From CALKJU01 sp046349355 (lineage in GTDB: Bacteria > Pseudomonadota > Alphaproteobacteria > Geminicoccales > Geminicoccaceae): a stretch of DNA of 64,000 nucleotides. Below, one piece after another: positions 36,532 through 45,931 of this stretch. Below the pieces are notes generated by a model. It worked only from the letters and a program-made list of their open reading frames with translations. It searched no databases and had not been told where the DNA came from. Every line of letters starts with the position of its first letter. Position 1 is the first letter of the stretch. The position numbers and the translations under genes are program-made. The stretch lies in the NCBI GenBank assembly GCA_046349355.1, contig JAXMCM010000025.1, positions 62,001 to 126,000 on the forward strand. Reading direction: 5' to 3'.

Positions 36532-37795
36532 ACGCCACCGCCCCCGGCCGGCCCGGCAGGTCGAGCGTCGCCACCCGCGGCGGGCTCTGCGCGATCACCC
36601 TGCCGGCGCGCAGCACGTAGAGCCGCGCCGCCTTCAGCCGGATCGCCTCGATCGGGTCTTTTGCCTCGAGGATCACCATGTCGGCACGGTTGCCGGGCTC
36701 GAGGCCGTAGCCCTCGAGGCCCAGGATCTTCGCCGGCACGGTGGTGACGCTCTCGAAGCAGCGGCGCATCGCGTCGAGCGAGGTCAGCAGGCCGATGTGC
36801 ACGGCCATGTGCGCCACCTCGAGCATGTCGCCCGAGCCCAGGCTGTACCAGGGGTCCATCACGCAGTCGTGGCCGAACGCCACCGGGATGCCGGTGGCCC
36901 ACATCTCCGGCACCCGGGTCATGCCGCGGCGCTTGGGATAGGTGTCGTGGCGGCCCTGGATGGTGATGTTGATCAGCGGGTTGGCGATCGCCGCGACGCC
37001 CGCCTCGCGGATCAGCGGCAGCAGCTTGCTGACATAGTAGTTGTCCATGCTGTGCATCGAGGTCAGGTGCGAGGCGGTGACCCGGCCGCCCATGCCCAGC
37101 CGCTGCGTCTCGTAGGCCAGCGCCTCGATGTGCCGCGACATCGGGTCGTCGGTCTCGTCGCAGTGGATGTCGACCAGCAGCCCGCGCCGCTCGGCGATCT
37201 CCAGCAGCTCCGCCAGCGAGCGCGCCCCGTCGGCCATGGTCCGCTCGAAGTGCGGGATGCCGCCGACCACCTCCACGCCCATGTCGAGCGCCCGGGTCAG
37301 GTTCTCGCGTGCCGTCGGGAAGCGGTAGTAGCCGTCCTGAGGGAAGGCCACGAGCTGCAGCTCGAGGTAGGGGGCCACCCGCCGCTTGACCTCGAGCAGC
37401 CCCTCGACCCCGGTCAGCCGGTCGTCGCAGACGTCGACATGGCTGCGGATCGCCTGGATGCCCTGCGCCGCCGCCATGTCGCAGTAGGCCAGCGCCCGCT
37501 CGACCACCGCGTCGACGGTCAGGATCTCCTTGAGCTCGCCCCACAGCTGGATGCCCTCGAGCAGCGTCCCCGACCGGTTCAGCCGCGGCAGCCCCAGCGA
37601 CAGCGTCGCGTCCATGTGGAAGTGGCAGTCGACGAAGGGCGGCGTCACCAGCCGCCCCGAGGCGTCGATCTCCTGCCGCCCCGCCGCCGGGATCTTGTGC
37701 CCGACCGCCTGCACCATCCCGTCGGCGACGACGATGTCCACATCCTCCCGCCCGTCCGGCAGGTTGGCACCACGGATGATCAGGTCGGGCTGCAT
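36503..37795 (-). CDS. Cytosine-deaminase-like amidohydrolase
   Basis: A 430-aa metal-dependent amidohydrolase. The metal ligands are visible in VDCHFHMD, VDIHCDETDD, ASHLTSMHS and FGHDCVMDPW, and the HCDE segment resembles the cytosine deaminase CodA type. It is probably a cytosolic deaminase of a pyrimidine or related ring; isoguanine or creatinine substrates cannot be excluded. GGAGAG precedes the ATG. It is divergent from the MNT/HEPN/HNH unit with a 123-bp spacer. Confidence 0.85.
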   Translation of the reverse strand: MQPDLIIRGANLPDGREDVDIVVADGMVQAVGHKIPAAGRQEIDASGRLVTPPFVDCHFHMDATLSLGLPRLNRSGTLLEGIQLWGELKEILTVDAVVERALAYCDMAAAQGIQAIRSHVDVCDDRLTGVEGLLEVKRRVAPYLELQLVAFPQDGYYRFPTARENLTRALDMGVEVVGGIPHFERTMADGARSLAELLEIAERRGLLVDIHCDETDDPMSRHIEALAYETQRLGMGGRVTASHLTSMHSMDNYYVSKLLPLIREAGVAAIANPLINITIQGRHDTYPKRRGMTRVPEMWATGIPVAFGHDCVMDPWYSLGSGDMLEVAHMAVHIGLLTSLDAMRRCFESVTTVPAKILGLEGYGLEPGNRADMVILEAKDPIEAIRLKAARLYVLRAGRVIAQSPPRVATLDLPGRPGAVAFTRGPAAAP

Positions 37796-37918
37796 GGCGC
37801 ATCTCTCCGGCAGGGCGTCGTCGCGCCAGCTATGGCGCGCGGACCGGGGGGTCGCAAGCGGGGGTGGGGGGCGGGGCTGCCCCTTCCCTGACGCCGCAGC
37901 GAAAGCCATTATGATGAC

Positions 37919-38245
37919 ATGAAGGTTCAGTTCGACCCGGTGGGCGAGGTGCAGTCCCGCGTCGTCGTCGGGACCCTGCTGGCGCACGGAGACGAACTCC
38001 GCAGCCTCGGTGTCGTTCATCTGGCCCTGTTCGGATCCGTCGCACGACGCTCGGCCGGTCCGGACAGCGACGTCGACGTCCTCATCGACGTGTCGCCGGA
38101 ACGCCCATTCTCGCTGTTTGCCCTGGGCGAGGTGCGCAGCCGTCTCGTCGAGCTCCTCGGCCGTGACGTCGACCTCGTGATCCGAGACGACCTGCGGCCC
38201 GAGCTTCGTGACGACATTGCCGCTGACCTGATCCCGGTCTTCTGA
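37919..38245 (+). CDS. MNT-domain nucleotidyltransferase (antitoxin-type)
   Basis: A 108-aa minimal nucleotidyltransferase. The catalytic signature G39-S40-x10-D51-x-D53 (FGSVARRSAGPDSDVDVL) is intact. In type VII HEPN/MNT systems such proteins modify the partner HEPN toxin by adding nucleotides. It overlaps the HEPN gene start (TGATG) and starts a three-gene operon. Third-position GC is lower than in the flanks (codons such as GTT, CAT, CGT), which hints at acquisition by transfer. Confidence 0.85.
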   Translation: MKVQFDPVGEVQSRVVVGTLLAHGDELRSLGVVHLALFGSVARRSAGPDSDVDVLIDVSPERPFSLFALGEVRSRLVELLGRDVDLVIRDDLRPELRDDIAADLIPVF

Positions 38246-38604
38246 TGCCGCCCAGATCAGGCGCTCAGGCGCTGCGGGACATGGCGGAGGCCATCGCCGA
38301 CATTCGGTCGCTCACCTCGGCCAAGAACGAGGACGACTACCTCGGCGACCGCCTGCTGCGCCGAGCCGTCGAGCGTTGCTTGGAGATCGTGTCGGAAGCC
38401 TCACGCTCGCTCTCTGCCGACGACAAGGCCGATTATCCCGCGATCCCCTGGCGTGGTATCGCCGACTTCGGCAACGTGTTGCGCCATGCCTACGGCTCGG
38501 TGAGCGACCGGCGTGTCTGGTCAGTGGTGGTCGATGATCTTCCCAATCTGGAAGCAGCCGTCATGGAGCTGATCCAGCGGCATCAGCGCGACCTCGCGCC
38601 ATGA
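38245..38604 (+). CDS. HEPN-domain protein (HepT/DUF86 type)
   Basis: A 119-aa all-alpha HEPN protein, partner of the upstream MNT gene. The classical motif is R-N-x3-H-x-Y; here the same place reads G76-N77-x2-R80-H81-x-Y83, so the first arginine is glycine and an arginine sits beside the histidine. That variant is common in one HepT subfamily and may alter RNase activity. HEPN toxins act on RNA and are neutralised by MNT. Its stop is overlapped by the HNH gene start (ATGA). Confidence 0.82.
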   Translation: MPPRSGAQALRDMAEAIADIRSLTSAKNEDDYLGDRLLRRAVERCLEIVSEASRSLSADDKADYPAIPWRGIADFGNVLRHAYGSVSDRRVWSVVVDDLPNLEAAVMELIQRHQRDLAP

Positions 38605-39521
38605 CCAAGGCCGTCTTCACCCACAAGCCGGCGTCGATCTACGACGACCTGCCGGAGGAGCGGTATCACTTCCCGCGGACCTATCTTCGTCAGGTCGAGG
38701 CCGCCGTCGGCGATCTGATCGTCTACTACGAGCCCCGTCGCATTGGCGTCGGCGACGGCGAGACCGGCGGCCGGCAGGCCTACGTCGCCACGGCCCGGGT
38801 CACGGACGTGCGGCCCGATCCGCGCCAGCCCGACCACTTCTACGCCCTGATCGACCCTGGATCCTACGTGCAGTTCGACCGTCCCGTTCCGTTCCGCGAG
38901 GGCAGCCGCTACTATGAGAGCCTGCTGCAGCGGCCCGACGGCGAGACCAGCAAGGGTGCTTTCGGCCGCGCCGTCCGCTCGGTGCCGGAACCCGAGTTCG
39001 AGGCTATCCTGCAGGCCGGTTTCGCCCGCGAGCTGTTCCCGGCCAACGACGGCGCGGGCCTCGCCGACCTGCGCTACCCGGGCCTTCACGACGATCCCGC
39101 CACCTTCGAGCGCCCCGTCGTCGAGCGCGTGCTGAGCCGTCCGGTGCGAGACGCCGCCTTCGCCCGCGCCGTTCGCGAGGCCTACGACGCCACCTGCGCC
39201 GTCACCGGCCTCCAGCTGATCAACGGCGGTGGCCGTGCCGAGGTGCAGGCTGCGCACATCCGTCCGGTCGCCGACAAGGGGCCGGACTCGATCCGCAACG
39301 GTGTTGCCCTGTCCGGCACCGTGCACTGGATGTTCGACCGCGGCCTGATCTCGATCGGCGATCCGCCGGACTACCCCATCCTCGTCGCCAACCGCGGCCT
39401 GCCCGACGCGGCCTTGCGCCTGCTCAACGAGGACCGCCGCCTGCGCCTGCCGCGCAATCCGGTGTTCCGCCCGGCGCCCGCCTATCTCGACTACCACCGC
39501 AAGGCGGTCTTCAAGGGCTGA
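38601..39521 (+). CDS. HNH endonuclease family protein coupled to the MNT/HEPN pair
   Basis: A 306-aa protein of two parts. Residues 1-145 (YDDLPEERYHFPRTYL, AAVGDLIVYYEPRR, AYVATARVTDVRPDP) look like a PUA/EVE-type N-terminal region seen in a family of standalone HNH enzymes. Residues near 195-250 hold the HNH nuclease core: CAVTGLQL, AAHIRPVADKGPDSIRNGVAL and HWMFDRGL. The family is DNA endonuclease-like and often sits beside restriction genes. The ATG overlaps the HEPN stop, so the three genes form one translationally coupled unit. Confidence 0.8.
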   Translation: MTKAVFTHKPASIYDDLPEERYHFPRTYLRQVEAAVGDLIVYYEPRRIGVGDGETGGRQAYVATARVTDVRPDPRQPDHFYALIDPGSYVQFDRPVPFREGSRYYESLLQRPDGETSKGAFGRAVRSVPEPEFEAILQAGFARELFPANDGAGLADLRYPGLHDDPATFERPVVERVLSRPVRDAAFARAVREAYDATCAVTGLQLINGGGRAEVQAAHIRPVADKGPDSIRNGVALSGTVHWMFDRGLISIGDPPDYPILVANRGLPDAALRLLNEDRRLRLPRNPVFRPAPAYLDYHRKAVFKG

Positions 39522-39537
39522 GCCGAAGCAGTCCCTC

Positions 39538-39960
39538 CTAAGCCCGCCGCTCGAAGTCCGCCTTGAACAGCCGCGCGTAGGCGACAAGCAGCACCACCCC
39601 CCAGGCAAAATCCCACACCGCGAACGGCAGGAAGTCCCGCCCCTGCAGCAGGAATACCAGGGTCATCCAGAACTTGATGGCGATGCTGGCCCAGTTTGGC
39701 CAGCGGTAGCGCAGGGGATGGCGCCAGCCCGGCAGGTAGACGAGGTGCAGGCCGAGCAGCGTCGCCCCCCACACCCGCGGCCAGCCGTCGGGGAACGGGT
39801 CGGGCTGGCCGGTCAGGTGGGCCAGGTGGTAGGGCGCCAGCAGCGCCAGCAGGCAGACCACCACGTTGGTGGCGATGCTGAGCCCGAACAGCAGCCGGTA
39901 GGTGCGCAGCCGCTCGGCCGCCCGGGCGCCGGTCCAGGCGAGGGAGTAGGTGTCGTCCAT
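39538..39960 (-). CDS. Small four-helix membrane protein
   Basis: A 140-aa membrane protein with four predicted TM segments (starting around SIATNVVVCLLALLAPYHLA and ending AVWDFAWGVVLLVAYARLF). No family is recognised by eye. It is the last gene of the alpha-dioxygenase operon, 20 bp after the cytochrome gene, so it may act with the membrane-anchored cytochrome c, for example in electron delivery or substrate access. Its start at 39960 is the only good ATG. Confidence 0.65.
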   Translation of the reverse strand: MDDTYSLAWTGARAAERLRTYRLLFGLSIATNVVVCLLALLAPYHLAHLTGQPDPFPDGWPRVWGATLLGLHLVYLPGWRHPLRYRWPNWASIAIKFWMTLVFLLQGRDFLPFAVWDFAWGVVLLVAYARLFKADFERRA

Positions 39961-39980
39961 GGCGGGCGCCTCCGGCTCGC

Positions 39981-41564
39981 TCAGAAGGTCAGCAGATAGG
40001 CCAGCAGGTCCGCCTTTTCGGCAGGCCCGAGCCCGGTGCCGTAGCGGTGTCCGCCCTTGCCGTTGCCAGGCTCGCCGGTGTCGAAGCACAGGGTGCCGGC
40101 GGCGGGCTCCACGCCCGGATCGCAGGGCGGGGCCACGAACCCGCCGCGCGCCGGGTCGAGCACATCAAGGCCGCGGACGAAGGCCGCGGGCCGTGCCTCC
40201 GGTGCCTCCAGCAGGTCGGCCAGCGTCGGCACGCTGCCATTGTGCAGGTAGGGTGCCCGCAGCCAGAGGCCGTCGAGCGGCGCATTGGCGTAGCCGTCGG
40301 TCTTGGTGAAATGCCGGAAGCGGTAGGGCGTGCCGGCGAACAGCTTGGCCAGCTGGTAGGCGCGGAACTCGGGCGTGTAGGAATCGAGCCGGGCCGGATC
40401 GGTACCGACCTGCGCGATCGGCTCGACCTTGCCCAGATAGGCACCCTCGAACACGTAGCCCTTGGGGCCCTGGTAGCCGTGGCAGTCGGCGCAGGCCTCC
40501 ATGAAGAGGCCACGGCCGCGCTCGACGGCCTCGGGATCGGGCCGGTACGGGCTCGGCGGCGGGCGCAGCCCGAGCAGCCAGTCCTTCACCCGGGCGATCG
40601 CGGCATGGTCGACGGTCTCGGGCGTCACCCCGGCGCCCAGCGCCGCCGACAGGTTGCGCTCGTCCAGCGAGGCGTTGTTGCCGTCCCAGTGCAGCCGCAT
40701 GCCCTGGCGCGGGCCCTGCTCGAACACCGCCGGGAAGTCGGCGGCACCGATCCGCTCGGCCTCGCCCAGGCAATGCGCGTCGCCGCCGCCGGAAGCACAG
40801 TCCAGCCGGTCGCCCTTGAACAGCAGCTTGTAGGGATTGAAGGTGTCGACCCGCCCCGGCCCCCACGCCGGCTGCAGGGCGAGCAGCGGCAGCACCCGCT
40901 GCCGGCGCTGCAGCAGGCCCTCGCGGACCCGCGGGATCACGTAGAAGCGCCAGACCAGCTCGTCGAGCGGACCGATCTCGGCCCCGGCCGCGCGCATCGC
41001 CGGCAGCAGGCTGTCCGGCGCCAGCCGCTCGTCGGCCCCGGCCTCGAGCAGGAAGCTGAAGAACCGGTCGAGGTCGAGATGGTTGGCCGGCATCGCCGGC
41101 ACCAGCTGCGGCGCCGCGTCGGCCGAGGCCCGCCAGGTGCCGGCATGGCACACGGCACAGTTCAGCCAGACCAGCTCGACGCCGTCGACCTCGCGCCGCG
41201 CCACGCCGACCGGCAGGTCGCGCCGGTGTCCCTCCTCGTCCTGCTCGTAGAGGAAGCCGAAGCCGGCATAGTCGTCGCGCCCCCCGAACGCCTCGGGGAA
41301 CAGCCGCGGCAGCGCCTGCCAGATCCAGTAGGGCAGCCCGCTCTCGGGCTCCGAGCCGATCGAGCCGTACTTGAAGTGCTCGACCGCGTCGGCGTGGTAG
41401 GGCGTGCGGTCCTGCGCGAGGCGCCACAGCACGTAGACGCCGAGCCCGGCGACGGCGAGGCCCAGCAGGAAGACGAGCAGCGCCAGCAGGGCCAGCGGTG
41501 TGGTCAGCCAGCGGCGGCGGCGCTGCCAGGCCTGGACGAGGGTGACCGGAGGCTCCTGCAGCAT
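39981..41564 (-). CDS. Membrane-anchored di-heme cytochrome c
   Basis: A 527-aa protein with one TM helix (residues 22-46, PLALLALLVFLLGLAVAGLG), facing the periplasm. Two CxxCH heme-c sites are visible: C136-x2-C139-H140 (NCAVCHAG) and C358-x2-C361-H362 (ACADCHGY). The spacing and the middle part (GRVDTFNPYKLLF, LHWDGNNASLDERNLS) recall di-heme peroxidases of the MauG/CCP/RoxA class, but which is not clear. It starts 4 bp after the Old Yellow Enzyme stop, in the alpha-dioxygenase operon. Confidence 0.85.
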   Translation of the reverse strand: MLQEPPVTLVQAWQRRRRWLTTPLALLALLVFLLGLAVAGLGVYVLWRLAQDRTPYHADAVEHFKYGSIGSEPESGLPYWIWQALPRLFPEAFGGRDDYAGFGFLYEQDEEGHRRDLPVGVARREVDGVELVWLNCAVCHAGTWRASADAAPQLVPAMPANHLDLDRFFSFLLEAGADERLAPDSLLPAMRAAGAEIGPLDELVWRFYVIPRVREGLLQRRQRVLPLLALQPAWGPGRVDTFNPYKLLFKGDRLDCASGGGDAHCLGEAERIGAADFPAVFEQGPRQGMRLHWDGNNASLDERNLSAALGAGVTPETVDHAAIARVKDWLLGLRPPPSPYRPDPEAVERGRGLFMEACADCHGYQGPKGYVFEGAYLGKVEPIAQVGTDPARLDSYTPEFRAYQLAKLFAGTPYRFRHFTKTDGYANAPLDGLWLRAPYLHNGSVPTLADLLEAPEARPAAFVRGLDVLDPARGGFVAPPCDPGVEPAAGTLCFDTGEPGNGKGGHRYGTGLGPAEKADLLAYLLTF

Positions 41565-41568
41565 CGCC

Positions 41569-42908
<1,340 letters not shown>

Positions 42909-42912
<4 letters not shown>

Positions 42913-43814
42913 GGCCGCCTCCCCGGCCCGGCCGCGGCCTCCCAGGCCGCCTGCAGCAGCGCCGGGACCAGCCGCATCGCCGGGCAGAAGCTCCACCGCC
43001 CCTGCATGAAGACGATGTCCGGATCGGGCGCCCGCCCGCCGGCCTCGGCGAGGTCCAGCATGACGAGGCTGCCCGGCCGCAAGGGCGGGCTGGCGAAGGC
43101 CACCGGCAGCGGCGCCTCGACCGAGCGCAGCACCCGGCGCGGCGGCTGCAGGCAACGCGCGACGGCGGTCGCGGCGTCGATCGAGCCCGCTGCCGCCGTG
43201 GACCTGAGTGCCCGCATCCGCTCCAGCGCGTCGACGATCCCGTGCACCCCGATCGCCGTCCCGTGCACCACATGGCGATCGTCGCCGGCGCGCTCGGCCA
43301 GCAGCTCGTTGGCCCGCCGCAGCCGCCCGCTCGCCGCCCACCACAGGTCGCGCAGCAGATGGCGGACGCCGCCGTCGCGCCAGTCGTCGAGGGTCCGCGC
43401 GGCCTCCCAGCTCGCCGCGTCGGCCCGGTAGCCCGGGTCGAAGCAGCGGCCGACGATCTCCTGCACGGCGATGCCGGCCTGGTCGCGGCCGGTGCGCCCG
43501 GCGACATAGGCGGCCAGCTGCCCGAGCTGGTCGTGGGTCCACAGCAGCCGGCCCCGGTCGGGGTCCAGCTCGGCCGCGAGGCTCTCCTGGCGCTGCTCGC
43601 GCAGCCGGTCGCCACGCGGCGCCAGTGCCGGCAGGGGCCGCCCGTCGAGGGCCAGCCAGCGGCGGATGCGCCCGGTGATCAGGCGGTTGACCAGGGGCCC
43701 GCGCGCCGCGAAGTCGCGGTCCAGCGCCGGGTGCCCGATGACGGCGCGGATCTCGGCCGGCTGGTCGAGCGTCAGCAGGTCGGCCAGCCAGGGGATGCGG
43801 ACACGGCGTGCCAT
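42909..43814 (-). CDS. P450-like protein in the alpha-dioxygenase operon
   Basis: A 301-aa protein of uncertain class. Its C-terminal third reads like the end of a cytochrome P450: an LRSVEAPLPVAFASPPLRPG turn, VMLDLAEAGG and a heme-loop-like FMQGRWSFCPAMRLV with cysteine C277 (residues 269-283). The loop has one extra residue compared with F-x2-G-x3-C, and the protein is shorter than P450s. The N-terminus (DLLTLDQPAEIRAVIGHPALDRDF) also recalls P450s. Its place directly after the alpha-dioxygenase (5-bp gap) suggests it handles the fatty-acid hydroperoxide, like the P450 halves of linoleate diol synthases. Other readings remain open. Confidence 0.45.
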
Positions 43815-43819
43815 GGCCG

Positions 43820-45691
43820 CTATCCCCGCGCCCCGCCCCACGGGCAGAACATGTTGCGCAGGTCGGCCAGCACCTCCCCCAGCTCGGGCAGGTGGCGCAG
43901 CAGCACCTCGCGCATGCCGTTGCGCTCGACCCACGCGATGCCCGCCGGCGTGTAGACGTCGGCGGTGAAGTCGTCGGTCAGGAAGCGGTCGCTCTTGATC
44001 CGCCGCCCGGCCATCAGGATGAAGATGCGAAAGGCCGTGTCGGAGATGGCGAAGCCCGGCGGCGGCGTCTCGGCGTGCACGCCGGTCAGCAGGTCGACCC
44101 GGTCGACCGTGCCGTAGACCTCCTCGAGCTCGCGCTGCCATTCGACGTTGTCGGTGAGCTCGGCGAAGCTGCGCGGCACACTCATCCGCAGGTGCCGGCG
44201 GAACTCGCAGTAGCGCGGCACGCCGCGCTCGCGGTCGCGCAGCACGTCGATGGCGGCGAGGTCGTTGAAGATGTTCTTCTCGGGCTTCTCCGGGATCTTG
44301 CGCAGGAAGGTCGGGTAGTTGTGCAGCACGGGTGCACCCGGATGGGCGCGCCCCAGCGAGGCAAACACGTCGGCCAGCGAGAAGGCGCCGTAGAGGCCCG
44401 ACACCTGCTCGCCGAAGACCTGGCCGAGGTCGCGCTCGACCGCCTCGCCCGAGCCGTCGTGGCGGCCGAAGCGGAACAGGTCCGGGATCAGCGAGTGCAG
44501 GCGGTAGACCGCCGTGAACTCCTCGGTGATGGCGTAGGGTGCGGAATGGTGGTCCTGCGGCGAGCGCGGGATGCCCGACAGCAGCTCGCTGGCGGCGTCG
44601 CGGCCATGCGCCAGGATGTAGTCCTCGCCGAGGATGCCCCACCACGACGCCCGCATGCCGTAGTGCAGCGCCGGCATCTGCAGCAGCGCCGTAGTCCATT
44701 CGGCGGCGTGGATCTTGACGATCAGGGCGGCGTTGACCAGCCGCGCCTTCTGGAACAGCCACTCGCCGTCGGCCCGCGGGAAGTCGCAGCGCAGCCGGTC
44801 GACGATGGCGTTGTGCTCGCGCGCGAACAGCGTGTGCATCGCCGACAGGCCGATCCACCAGTTACCGTTGACCGGGGCGTATTCCTGGCCCGGCTTGGCG
44901 TCGGGGTGGCGATCCGGTGGCAGGTGGCCGCGCGCGTCGAGCCAGAGCTTGCCGTCGGGCAGCAGGTCGTCCGGCCCCAGGACCCGCATCTGCCCGTCAT
45001 CGCCGACATGCCGCGCCGGATCGCTGCGCGCCCGGTACTGGTGCTGCAGGTCCGAGCCGTAGATCTGCGAGCCGTCCCACCAGTGGGTGACCTCGTTGCG
45101 GTAGGTCTCCGGTCGTCCCGCGTCGGCGGGTCCCCGCGTCGGGTCCGGCCGGGTGTGCAGGACCGTGACCTCGTCCACCGGCCAGTCGGCGTCGCCCTCC
45201 GGCCGCGGAAAGCGATGCGGCGCCACCTTCGTGTTGCGGCCGTGGCTCAGCCAGTCGTGCACCATGAACTGCAGCCAGGCCGGCAGCAGCACGTTGACGC
45301 TCGTCGCCGGCACGAAGCTGCGCCGCGCCAGCAGCCGGTTGCTGACCAGGCGCGGGTTGGGCTCGTAGAGCTGCGGCGCCGTCTCGCCGTGCGTCTCGGG
45401 CAGCGGCACGTTACGCCCGAAGCGCGTCTCGACCCTGCCCATCCCCGGCTGCGCCAGATCGTTGTAGCTGCCGTCGGCCATCCGGCAGCGCCGCACATCG
45501 AAGCCCTCGGGCACGGCCGGCGCCGCGGGTGGTGAGGTCTCGGTGTCGAAGAGGTTGCGCAACCGCAGGTCGACTCGCAGCGCCACCAGGTTGGGCACCG
45601 CGAGGGCGAAAGGCAGCCGGTGCCAGACCCGTCGCCGGTTCACCGCCCGGAAGACGGCCGCCATTGCCCGTTCGTACCAGGAGACGGCCAT
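43820..45691 (-). CDS. Fatty-acid alpha-dioxygenase (plant-type, heme peroxidase superfamily)
   Basis: A 623-aa heme enzyme, matching the layout of plant alpha-DOX (about 640 aa). The distal heme histidine is H145 (FMVHDWLSH), the carboxylate-side region has WIGLSAMHTLFAREHNAI (H293), the radical tyrosine and proximal histidine are Y396 and H399 (EFTAVYRLHSLI), and LRDRERGVPRYCEFRRHL and GFAISDTAFRIFILMAGRR are diagnostic. Such enzymes add O2 at the alpha carbon of fatty acids to give 2-hydroperoxides that lose CO2 to aldehydes. GGGAGGG precedes the ATG at 45691. It heads a five-gene operon. Confidence 0.9.
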   Translation of the reverse strand: MAVSWYERAMAAVFRAVNRRRVWHRLPFALAVPNLVALRVDLRLRNLFDTETSPPAAPAVPEGFDVRRCRMADGSYNDLAQPGMGRVETRFGRNVPLPETHGETAPQLYEPNPRLVSNRLLARRSFVPATSVNVLLPAWLQFMVHDWLSHGRNTKVAPHRFPRPEGDADWPVDEVTVLHTRPDPTRGPADAGRPETYRNEVTHWWDGSQIYGSDLQHQYRARSDPARHVGDDGQMRVLGPDDLLPDGKLWLDARGHLPPDRHPDAKPGQEYAPVNGNWWIGLSAMHTLFAREHNAIVDRLRCDFPRADGEWLFQKARLVNAALIVKIHAAEWTTALLQMPALHYGMRASWWGILGEDYILAHGRDAASELLSGIPRSPQDHHSAPYAITEEFTAVYRLHSLIPDLFRFGRHDGSGEAVERDLGQVFGEQVSGLYGAFSLADVFASLGRAHPGAPVLHNYPTFLRKIPEKPEKNIFNDLAAIDVLRDRERGVPRYCEFRRHLRMSVPRSFAELTDNVEWQRELEEVYGTVDRVDLLTGVHAETPPPGFAISDTAFRIFILMAGRRIKSDRFLTDDFTADVYTPAGIAWVERNGMREVLLRHLPELGEVLADLRNMFCPWGGARG

Positions 45692-45814
45692 GTGCCCTCC
45701 CTGCCTGATCCTCCGTGCCTACGCGGCGCTGCCGGAAGACGCCGTGAGAAAAGGCACGTCGCCGACCGGCGGCATCGCGCCCCGCGCGAAGCCGGGCCCT
45801 ACCAGCCGGCAGTG

Positions 45815-45838
45815 TACATTATCTTCGCCTTGAATGTA
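45815..45838 (-). promoter_or_regulatory. Palindrome over a -10-like element before the alpha-dioxygenase gene
   Basis: TACATT (45815-45820) and AATGTA (45833-45838) form a 12-base-spaced palindrome, 124 bp upstream of the ATG. The minus-strand hexamer GATAAT (45818-45823) inside it resembles a -10 element, so a repressor bound here could block transcription. The tract is AT-rich compared with the flanks. No cognate regulator gene is beside it. Confidence 0.4.
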
Positions 45839-45931
45839 ACAGTCGCCTCGGCGGCCGCGCCTTCGCAGCCGCGGGCTGGGCGGCGCTCCGGCCCCCGTGC
45901 TACGGTCCGGTACTCGGGGGAGGCCGGCACC

